Below are positions 1 through 5,357 of a stretch of DNA of 5,357 nt, piece after piece. The stretch spans positions 1 through 5,357 of the forward strand of contig JAFBAJ010000443.1 of the NCBI GenBank assembly GCA_019247865.1, in the 5' to 3' direction. The DNA is from Acidobacteriota bacterium (lineage in GTDB: Bacteria > Acidobacteriota > Blastocatellia > Pyrinomonadales > Pyrinomonadaceae). Under the pieces are notes generated by a model that was not told the DNA's origin, did no database searches, and was given only the letters and a program-made list of their open reading frames with translations. Position 1 is the stretch's first letter. The number at the start of each line of letters is the position of its first letter. The position numbers and the translations under genes are program-made.

Positions 1-1
1 T

Positions 2-1789
2 AACTCTCTGCCGCTCTATTCGGGCGGCCTCGGAATTCTGGCTGGCGATCATCTCAAGTCTGCGAGCGACCTCGGCCTGCCGCTCGTCGCCGTCGGCCTG
101 CTCTACCGGTACGGCTACTTTCGCCAGCGCCTCACGCGCGAGGGCTGGCAGGAGGAGCACTACGGCGAATCGCATCCGTCCGAGATGACCATTCATCAGG
201 TCATGGATGAAGACGGCGCGCCGCTCTTCGTCGAAGTTTTGATGCGCGAGAGAGTCGTGCGCGCGCACGTCTGGCGTGTGGAGATCGGGCGCGTGCAGCT
301 CTACCTGCTGGATACGAACATCGAAGAGAACGAGGAGACGGATCGCTGGGTGACGGGCCACCTCTACGGCGGCGACCGCGAGACGCGCGTCGTGCAGGAG
401 ATGCTACTCGGCATCGGCGGCGTGCGGCTCCTGCGCAAGCTCGGCATCGAGCCGCACGTCTTTCATCTCAACGAAGGCCATTCGGCCTTTCTCACGCTGG
501 AGCTGGCGCGCGAGATGACCTCAGGCCCCGACAGCATGACCTTCGTCGACGCCGCGCGCATCGTGCGCGAGCGCTGCGTCTTCACGACGCACACGCCGAT
601 CGCCGCCGGCAACGATGCTTTCCCGGCCTCGCTCATCGAAAAATGTTTCGGCTCTTCGTATGAAGAGAGTTTGAAGCTGACGCACGACGAGTTTCTCGAT
701 CTCGGGCGCGTGGACACGAATGATGACATGGAGTGGTACGGGCTTTCGCCGCTGGCGATCAAGATGTGCCGCTCGGTCAACGGCGTCAGCCGCAAGCACG
801 GCGAAGTCTCGCGCGCCCTGTGGCAGCGCCTCTGGCCCGCCGGAACCCAGGTCGAGGACGTGCCCATCATCTCCGTCACCAACGGCGTCCACGCAGAGAC
901 CTGGGTCGCGCCGATGATGCGCGAGCTGTTTGCGAAATATATCGGCGCGGATTGGGCCGCGCGCGCGAGCGACAAAGATGCCTGGGCGCGCGGCGTCGAG
1001 CAGATTCCGGACCGCGAGCTGTGGGACACACATCGTCTGCTCAAACAGTATCTCGCCTCCTTCGTCCGTCATCGCTCGCTCCACGCGCGCCTGCTGCGCA
1101 AAGAGAGCACCGCGTATACAGAGGCCGCGCGGACGATGTTCGATCCGGAGGCGCTGACCATCGGCTTTGCGCGTCGCGTCGCGGGCTACAAGCGCTGGAC
1201 GCTGCTCCTGACGGATGCGGAAAGGCTCTTCCGCCTGATCGAGAACGAAGAGCGGCCCGTGCAGTTCATCTTCGCGGGCAAGGCGCACCCGCAGGATCAG
1301 GAGGCCAAGCTGACCCTGCAGCAGATGGCCGTCTGGGAATATGACCAGCGCGTCATGCAGCGCGCGGTTTTTTTGCAGAATTATGATCAAGAAATCGCCC
1401 GCCAGCTCGTTCAATCAGTGGACGTTTGGCTGAACGTCCCGCGCAGACCGCTCGAAGCCTCCGGCACGAGCGGGCAGAAGGTCGCGATGAACGGAGGATT
1501 GAATCTTTCGATCCTCGATGGATGGTGGATTGAAGGCTACGACGGGACGAACGGCTGGGCCATCGGCGACGCGTCGGTGGGCACGGACGATGCTCTGACG
1601 GATGCGGAGGATGTCGAATCGCTCTACCGCGTGCTGGAGGAGGAGGTCGTGCCGCAGTTTTACGAGCAGGACGCGGAGGGACTGCCGCGCCGCTGGGTGG
1701 CGATGATGAAGCGTTCCATCCAGACCCTGCTCCCGGCCTTCAACAGCCACCGCATGGTCGAAGAGTACGCGCGCGAAGTTTATCCATAA
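2..1789 (+). CDS. glgP: Alpha-glucan (glycogen/maltodextrin) phosphorylase, GT35 family, 5'-truncated by window edge
   Basis: The reading frame is open from base 2, so 595 residues of the C-terminal part are visible; the ATG at 185 is internal, because the codons before it already encode family sequence (LPLYSGGLGILAGDHLKSAS at about residues 3-22). The enzyme uses inorganic phosphate to release glucose-1-phosphate from the non-reducing ends of alpha-1,4-glucans in the cytoplasm. Visible family blocks are FHLNEGHSAF, the TTHTPIAAGNDAFP loop, TNGVHAETWVAP, FARRVAGYKRW, IFAGKAHPQDQEAK and, near the C-terminus, NVPRRPLEASGTSGQK followed by VAMNGGLN. The lysine of GTSGQK (codon 1478-1480) aligns with the lysine that binds pyridoxal phosphate in known phosphorylases. 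The sequence style matches the DUF3417-containing bacterial/archaeal branch better than E. coli MalP; the expected N-terminal domain is off the window. No frameshift or missing key residue is seen. The C-terminus ends normally (TLLPAFNSHRMVEEYAREVY). A secreted-protein gene follows after 23 bases, so cotranscription is likely. The symbol follows common usage for this family. Confidence 0.95.
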   Translation, partial: NSLPLYSGGLGILAGDHLKSASDLGLPLVAVGLLYRYGYFRQRLTREGWQEEHYGESHPSEMTIHQVMDEDGAPLFVEVLMRERVVRAHVWRVEIGRVQLYLLDTNIEENEETDRWVTGHLYGGDRETRVVQEMLLGIGGVRLLRKLGIEPHVFHLNEGHSAFLTLELAREMTSGPDSMTFVDAARIVRERCVFTTHTPIAAGNDAFPASLIEKCFGSSYEESLKLTHDEFLDLGRVDTNDDMEWYGLSPLAIKMCRSVNGVSRKHGEVSRALWQRLWPAGTQVEDVPIISVTNGVHAETWVAPMMRELFAKYIGADWAARASDKDAWARGVEQIPDRELWDTHRLLKQYLASFVRHRSLHARLLRKESTAYTEAARTMFDPEALTIGFARRVAGYKRWTLLLTDAERLFRLIENEERPVQFIFAGKAHPQDQEAKLTLQQMAVWEYDQRVMQRAVFLQNYDQEIARQLVQSVDVWLNVPRRPLEASGTSGQKVAMNGGLNLSILDGWWIEGYDGTNGWAIGDASVGTDDALTDAEDVESLYRVLEEEVVPQFYEQDAEGLPRRWVAMMKRSIQTLLPAFNSHRMVEEYAREVYP

Positions 1790-1800
1790 GAAGCGCGCCG

Positions 1801-1808
1801 GGAAGGGG
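1801..1808 (+). promoter_or_regulatory. Shine-Dalgarno sequence of the small secreted-protein gene
   Basis: The purine-rich ggaagggg ends 4 bases before the ATG at 1813 and supports that start. It lies in the 23-base gap after the phosphorylase stop, which leaves little room for a separate promoter and fits translation from a shared transcript. Neither kinase gene has a comparable site. Confidence 0.6.
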
Positions 1809-1812
1809 CATC

Positions 1813-2226
1813 ATGAAAACCAGGCTCTTGATAATCTGTGCTCTGATATTTTCGTTGACGGGATTGGCAGACGCGGCCGGCTCGCAGAGGAAGGTGCATG
1901 TGGAACGCGAATTCGATCTGCGGGCGGGCGGCACGGTGCTGGTCAAAGAGGGAGGCTTGCGCCTTGAGTTTGCCAGCGTGAAGGAGGATTCGCGTTGTCC
2001 GGAGGGTGTGGACTGCATCTGGGCCGGCAACGGGAAGATCACGCTGACGGCGCGCGTCGGCATCAGCAAGACCAGTTCGTTCGAGCTGAACACGATGACC
2101 GAGCCCAAAAGCTATACCTATCGCGGCTACGAAATCACGCTCGTCCGGCTCTCGCCTTATCCCAAGAAGGACAACAAGATCAAGAAGGGCGAGTACGTGG
2201 CGACACTTCTGGTCAGGAAAAAATAG
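1813..2226 (+). CDS. Small secreted protein of unknown function with DSRCP...CIWAGN motif
   Basis: The 137-residue product starts with a typical Sec signal peptide: basic K2 and R4, a hydrophobic stretch at about residues 5-18, and an ADA-A cleavage site near residue 21. The mature protein of about 116 residues would act in the periplasm or outside the cell. It looks beta-rich and contains two cysteines, C62 and C68, in the block DSRCPEGVDCIWAGN. I recognise this block as recurrent in small exported bacterial proteins; the spacing suggests a disulfide or a metal site, which is inference. C9 sits inside the hydrophobic stretch without a convincing lipobox, so a lipoprotein is unlikely. The C-terminus is lysine-rich (PKKDNKIKKGEYVATLLVRKK region). 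The start is supported by the Shine-Dalgarno sequence and the signal peptide. It follows the phosphorylase by 23 bases, but nothing in it suggests a role in glucan metabolism. I cannot assign a function. Confidence 0.85.
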   Translation: MKTRLLIICALIFSLTGLADAAGSQRKVHVEREFDLRAGGTVLVKEGGLRLEFASVKEDSRCPEGVDCIWAGNGKITLTARVGISKTSSFELNTMTEPKSYTYRGYEITLVRLSPYPKKDNKIKKGEYVATLLVRKK

Positions 2227-2249
2227 CAACCTCAACAAACTTCTTCTTC

Positions 2250-2307
2250 GCGTCTTTGCGCCTTTGCGAGAAAATAATTCTCACGCAAAGGCGCAAAGAC
2301 GCAAAGG
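2250..2307. repeat. Intergenic inverted repeat built from 8-base cgcaaagN units
   Basis: The arms 2250-2268 and 2284-2302 are perfect 19-base reverse complements around an AT-rich centre. The right strand reads as three direct 8-base units (cgcaaagg, cgcaaaga, cgcaaagg at 2284-2307), and the left arm holds the complement of two clean units plus a degenerate third. An inner stem of gagaa (2268-2272) with ttctc (2278-2282) can extend the hairpin, leaving a 5-base loop and a small bulge. There is no T-run after the right arm, so an intrinsic terminator is not supported, although a transcript from either side could fold here. It occupies nearly half of the 129-base spacer between the secreted-protein gene and the first kinase. 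I recall cgcaaagg-type repeats being dispersed in many environmental bacterial genomes; their mobility or function is not shown by this sequence. Confidence 0.9.
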
Positions 2308-2355
2308 AAAGAGAGAATCTCGCCATCGCTCTGTAGTGATGCTAAGCTGTTTCGG

Positions 2356-4269
2356 ATGAAGACCTGCCAGAAATGCGGGACGACGTACGACGACGCTGTG
2401 AGCTTCTGTTCGCGCGACGGCGAGGTGTTGCAGGACGATCACGCGGAGATGATCGGCCGCGTTCTGGACAACCAGTACGAGATCGAGGCTTTTATCGCCG
2501 AAGGCGGGATGGGCGCGGTCTATCGCGCGCGCCACACGCTGCTCGGCGACCGCGTCGCCATCAAAATTCTTCCGCCGGAGATGCGCCGCAACAGTGAATG
2601 GCTCAAGCGTTTTCAACGCGAAGGTCAGGCCGCGCGCCGCTTTCGCCATCCGAACTCGGTCATCGTCCACGACCTGCGCACGTCGAGCGAGGGCTGGAAC
2701 TATCTCGTCATGGAATACGTCGAGGGGCGCACGCTCGACGAGGAGATGTCGGCGCGCGGCGGCCGGCTCGCTCCCGCCGAGAGCGTGAAGATCATCGAGA
2801 CTGTGGCGAGCGTGCTCGATGCAGCGCACGCGCAGGGCGTCGTCCACCGCGACCTCAAGCCGTCGAACATCATGCTCACGTCGGAGGGCGGGACGGTCAA
2901 GCTGCTGGACTTAGGGATTGCGAAGATCAGCGACGCGCAGGCGGGCTCGACCGCGCTCACGACCGCAGGGCAACTGCTCGGCACGCCCTATTACATGTCG
3001 CCCGAACAGTGGGGCGAGATTCCGCGCGACGGCGGCATCGAGATCGACGGGCGCGCGGACATTTATTCGCTCGGCGTGGTCGTCTATCAGGTCACGACGG
3101 GCGAGCTGCCGTTCAAAGCGGACACGGCGGTCGAGCTGCGGCGCGCGCATTGCCGCCAGAGCCCGCGCCCGCTCGAACAGTTTGACGCGTCAATCCCCGC
3201 CCTCTGGTCGCGCGCGGTGCTGCGTGCGATGGCGAAGGACAGGAGCGAGCGGCCGCCGAGCGCCGGAGAGTTTGCGCGCGAGCTGAGAGAAGCTTTGAGC
3301 CGCCCGCAGATGATGCCTCAATCCTCGCGCGTTGATGCGCCGACAGTGGCGGGCACGCTCAATGAGACCGTGCGCGCGGGGCGCGGCGCGACGCCGCAAA
3401 ATCTGGCGGCCGTGACTGTGAATGAGAGCGGCTCGGCATGGATGGCGGAGGGCAGCGCGGCGGCCGCGACGCCGCCCGCAGCCGCCGCGGCGAAACGCTC
3501 ATGGACGCTCGGCCTGATGTCTTCGCGCGGCTGTCAGGTCTCTCTGACGGTGGCGGCGATGGCTTTGCTGGCGGTGATGGTCGGAAGCTACGCTTTGATG
3601 CAGCGTTTCGCAGGCAGCTCTGACCGGAGCCTGACGGCCAACGCGAACCGGAGCAACGCGCCGACGACGACGGGCGGAGGGCCGCAGCCGGACACGACGA
3701 CCACGACGGCGAACAGCAACGAGAGCGCGACCGGAAGAGAGCTTTTGCGTTATCATCTGCTGCTCAGCGAATCGGCGCTCGACGACCAGACGCGTGTGCT
3801 CGGCGACGAGCCGCTCAAGGCCGGACAGAGTTTGCAGTTCTCCTTTGAGACGAGCGCGGACGGTTTTCTGTACATGCTCGGGCACGACGAGCAGGGCAGC
3901 CCGGTCGTGATGCCGCTCGGAACTTTGGTCGCCGCGGCTCCTGTCAGGGCCGGGCAGGAGACGGAAGTGCCCGTCCTCGCGCGCATCAAGCTCAACAGCG
4001 AGCCGAGCACGGAAGTCTTCACGGTCATCTTCAGCGAAGACGCGCTCGACCTGCCTTTCGCCGGAGAATCATTGCCGATAGACGGCACGTTTCGTAAACT
4101 AACGGTTGACGAGCAGCGTAAGATCAAGGAGTTACGGCAACAAGGCGCGCGCGCGTCCGTCCGGTTCAACGGCGGGCAGGATGACGGAGATGCGATCGTG
4201 ACGCTGAGCGACGAGCGGAAAGCGAGGCCCGTCGTCTTTGATATTAGGCTTCGACTGATAAAACATTAG
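2356..4269 (+). CDS. Membrane Ser/Thr protein kinase with N-terminal zinc-ribbon-like motif and extracytoplasmic DUF4384-like domain
   Basis: This is a complete 637-residue PknB/Hanks-type kinase, which transfers phosphate from ATP to Ser/Thr of protein targets in the cytoplasm. Residues 4-21 form a ribbon-like CxxC-x10-CxxD (C4, C7, C18, D21). The kinase domain spans about 41-310: glycine loop AEGGMGAV (48-55, first Gly replaced by Ala), K70 of VAIK, probable helix-C E89, catalytic HRDLKPSN (D166, N171), metal-binding DLG (D185, in place of DFG), activation segment ending GTPYYMSPE (210-217), D235 and R299. An Ala-rich linker (about 365-380) leads to one membrane helix at about 395-416, then a Thr/Asn/Gly-rich stalk (425-460). 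The outer part, about 465-560, resembles DUF4384 (GQSLQFSFETSADGFLYML), a domain often fused to kinases or peptidases; this assignment is moderate. The ATG at 2356 is the only in-frame start after the stop at 2275, and the cysteine motif begins three residues in. No Shine-Dalgarno sequence is visible. A paralogue follows 111 bases downstream. Substrates and ligand are unknown. Confidence 0.93.
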   Translation: MKTCQKCGTTYDDAVSFCSRDGEVLQDDHAEMIGRVLDNQYEIEAFIAEGGMGAVYRARHTLLGDRVAIKILPPEMRRNSEWLKRFQREGQAARRFRHPNSVIVHDLRTSSEGWNYLVMEYVEGRTLDEEMSARGGRLAPAESVKIIETVASVLDAAHAQGVVHRDLKPSNIMLTSEGGTVKLLDLGIAKISDAQAGSTALTTAGQLLGTPYYMSPEQWGEIPRDGGIEIDGRADIYSLGVVVYQVTTGELPFKADTAVELRRAHCRQSPRPLEQFDASIPALWSRAVLRAMAKDRSERPPSAGEFARELREALSRPQMMPQSSRVDAPTVAGTLNETVRAGRGATPQNLAAVTVNESGSAWMAEGSAAAATPPAAAAAKRSWTLGLMSSRGCQVSLTVAAMALLAVMVGSYALMQRFAGSSDRSLTANANRSNAPTTTGGGPQPDTTTTTANSNESATGRELLRYHLLLSESALDDQTRVLGDEPLKAGQSLQFSFETSADGFLYMLGHDEQGSPVVMPLGTLVAAAPVRAGQETEVPVLARIKLNSEPSTEVFTVIFSEDALDLPFAGESLPIDGTFRKLTVDEQRKIKELRQQGARASVRFNGGQDDGDAIVTLSDERKARPVVFDIRLRLIKH

Positions 4270-4270
4270 T

Positions 4271-4345
4271 TAGCCACAGAGGACACAGAGCGCACAGAGA
4301 AATTAAAAATAGTATGGCTCTTAATCTCTGTGTCCTCTGTGGCTA
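4271..4345. repeat. Intergenic inverted repeat built from 9-base cacagagNN units
   Basis: The arms 4271-4290 and 4326-4345 are perfect 20-base reverse complements separated by a 35-base AT-rich centre. The left side consists of three direct 9-base units (cacagagga, cacagagcg, cacagagaa at 4275-4301). The right arm has the complement of two, so the arms can also pair in a register shifted by one unit. The repeat starts two bases after the stop codon of the first kinase. A run of six T lies at 4355-4360, but nine bases separate it from the stem, too far for a classical intrinsic terminator; a weak terminator role stays possible. I recall ccacagaggacacagag-type repeats as widespread in environmental bacterial genomes. 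Nothing here shows a transposase or a target duplication. Confidence 0.9.
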
Positions 4346-4380
4346 GTTCTGAAGTTTTTTAATAGCGAGCAAAACTCTCC

Positions 4381-5357
4381 ATGAAATATTGCACGATATG
4401 CAACACCAAGTATGAGGACACCGTGAGCTTCTGTCCGCTCGACGGCGAGGTGTTGGAAGACGACCCGACTTCCATCGTCAACTCGACGCTCGACGGGCAG
4501 TATCACATCGAAAAGATGCTCGGCAAGGGCGGGATGGGCGCGGTCTATCTCGCGCGCCATATCCTGCTCGGCGACCGCGTGGCGATCAAAGTCCTGCCGC
4601 CGCAGATGCGCAACAACGCCGAGTGGCTGCGCCGCTTTCGCCGCGAGGGACAGGCCGCGCGCCGCTTCCGTCATCCGAACGCCGTCACCGTCTACGACCT
4701 CCGCACGACGAACGAAGGTCTCATCTACATGGTGATGGAGTTTGTCGAAGGGCAGACGCTCGACTCGGAGCTCAAGGCGCGTGGACGCTTTACGCCCGCC
4801 GAAGCTCTGAACGTGCTGGAGCCAGTGATGAGCGTCCTCAATGCTGCACACGCGCAGGGCGTCGTCCATCGCGACCTCAAGCCGGAAAACATCATGATCG
4901 GCAAGTCTTCGACGGGCGGCGAGCCGACCGTCAAGCTGCTCGACCTGGGCATCGCCAAGATCAGCGAGCTGGCCGGAGCGGATTCGGGCGGCTCGACGGC
5001 GCTGACGGTCGCGGGACAGATCCTCGGCACGCCCTATTACATGTCGCCCGAACAGTGGGGCGAGCCTTCGCGCGACGGGAGCCCGGAAGTTGACGGGCGC
5101 GCGGACATCTACTCGCTCGGCACAGTCTTTTATGAATTGATCGCGGGGCGCAGGCCGTTCTTTGGACTGACGCTCCAGGAACTACGGCGCGAGCATGTCT
5201 CGGTCGTGCCCAAGCCTTTGCATGAAGTGGTCAGTGACGTGCCGGAAGATTTCAGCGCCGCGATTGCCAAAGCGATGGCGAAGGACAGAGGCGACCGGCA
5301 GGCGACGGCCGGAGAGCTGGCGAACGAGCTGCGCGCGTCGCTCGGCCTCTCGACGAT
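4381..5357 (+). CDS. Ser/Thr protein kinase with N-terminal zinc-ribbon-like motif, paralogue of the preceding kinase, 3'-truncated by window edge
   Basis: The frame is open from the ATG at 4381 to the window end, giving 325 codons with no stop. The N-terminus repeats the ribbon of its neighbour (C4, C7, C18, D21). The kinase domain, about 41-320, looks complete and active: glycine loop GKGGMGAV with all three glycines, K70 of VAIK, E89, HRDLKPEN (D165, N170), DLG (D188), GTPYYMSPE (216-224), and DGRADIYSLG with D242. Relative to the first kinase there is a short insertion before DLG (KSSTGGEP region) and another in the activation segment (GADSGGS). By my count 67 of the first 100 residues are identical to the first kinase without gaps, so the pair is a tandem duplication. 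The start is fixed by an in-frame stop at 4363 and by the cysteine motif; no Shine-Dalgarno sequence is visible. A membrane helix and sensor domain probably follow off the window, by analogy only. It phosphorylates Ser/Thr of unknown targets, possibly including its neighbour. Confidence 0.93.
   Translation, partial: MKYCTICNTKYEDTVSFCPLDGEVLEDDPTSIVNSTLDGQYHIEKMLGKGGMGAVYLARHILLGDRVAIKVLPPQMRNNAEWLRRFRREGQAARRFRHPNAVTVYDLRTTNEGLIYMVMEFVEGQTLDSELKARGRFTPAEALNVLEPVMSVLNAAHAQGVVHRDLKPENIMIGKSSTGGEPTVKLLDLGIAKISELAGADSGGSTALTVAGQILGTPYYMSPEQWGEPSRDGSPEVDGRADIYSLGTVFYELIAGRRPFFGLTLQELRREHVSVVPKPLHEVVSDVPEDFSAAIAKAMAKDRGDRQATAGELANELRASLGLST

Noticed and set aside
185..187. ATG at 185 as the phosphorylase start
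   Set aside because: The codons from base 2 onward already encode conserved phosphorylase sequence in the same frame, so this Met is internal.
521..1414. Long minus-strand open frame (297 codons) opposite the phosphorylase
   Set aside because: It is antisense to a clearly conserved enzyme; GC-rich codon bias keeps this frame open. The translation is Arg/Ala/Asp/His-rich with no recognisable domain.
2284..2307. Short CRISPR-like array from the 8-base units
   Set aside because: The units are contiguous with no spacers and are far shorter than CRISPR repeats.
1995..2336. Plus-strand open frame of 113 codons overlapping the secreted-protein gene
   Set aside because: It is out of frame with a gene that has a signal peptide and ribosome site, and its tail is just translation of the cgcaaag repeat.
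2281..2847. Minus-strand open frame of 188 codons opposite the first kinase start, and a similar one at 4321-4869 opposite the second
   Set aside because: The two resemble each other (both begin MDDALRV) only because the kinases on the other strand are paralogues. They run through the intergenic repeats and have no domain or start signal.
4314..4346. Ten-codon open frame in the second hairpin, product MALNLCVLCG
   Set aside because: Its CxxC-like look comes from the repeat sequence tctgtg; there is no ribosome site, so it is likely chance.
4326..4360. Rho-independent terminator made of the second hairpin and the T-run
   Set aside because: Nine bases separate the stem from the six T, and the loop is 35 bases; both are unlike classical terminators. 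It is kept only as a possibility in the repeat entry.

Overview
The window looks like chromosomal DNA of a GC-rich environmental bacterium. My best guess is an Acidobacteriota member (perhaps Blastocatellia-like). The reasons are two tandem Ser/Thr kinases that begin with a CxxC...FCxxDG ribbon, and two period-8/period-9 inverted repeats between genes of a kind I recall from such genomes. This is pattern recognition, not a database result. All supported genes are on the + strand.

Layout. Positions 2-1789 hold the 3' part of an alpha-glucan (glycogen/maltodextrin) phosphorylase whose start lies upstream of the window. After 23 bases comes a 137-residue secreted protein of unknown function (1813-2226) with a good Shine-Dalgarno sequence; the two are probably cotranscribed. 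A 129-base spacer carries a long hairpin of 8-base units (cgcaaagN). Next is a complete 637-residue membrane Ser/Thr protein kinase (2356-4269): N-terminal zinc-ribbon-like motif, kinase domain, low-complexity linker, one membrane helix and an extracytoplasmic DUF4384-like domain. A 111-base spacer carries a different hairpin of 9-base units (cacagagNN). A second, paralogous kinase begins at 4381 and runs off the end of the window; its kinase domain is essentially complete but its C-terminal half is not visible.

How the genes relate. The phosphorylase is glycogen/alpha-glucan catabolism. The small secreted protein has no evident metabolic link to it. The two kinases are a tandem duplication: 67 of the first 100 residues are identical and one 42-base stretch is identical. 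They probably act as membrane-linked phosphorylation sensors, but no substrate or ligand can be inferred here. No stretch over 300 bases lacks a gene. I see no tRNA, rRNA, CRISPR array, transposase or integration site, and no clear evidence for a wholly new system. The most interesting material is the kinase pair and the two structured intergenic repeats.
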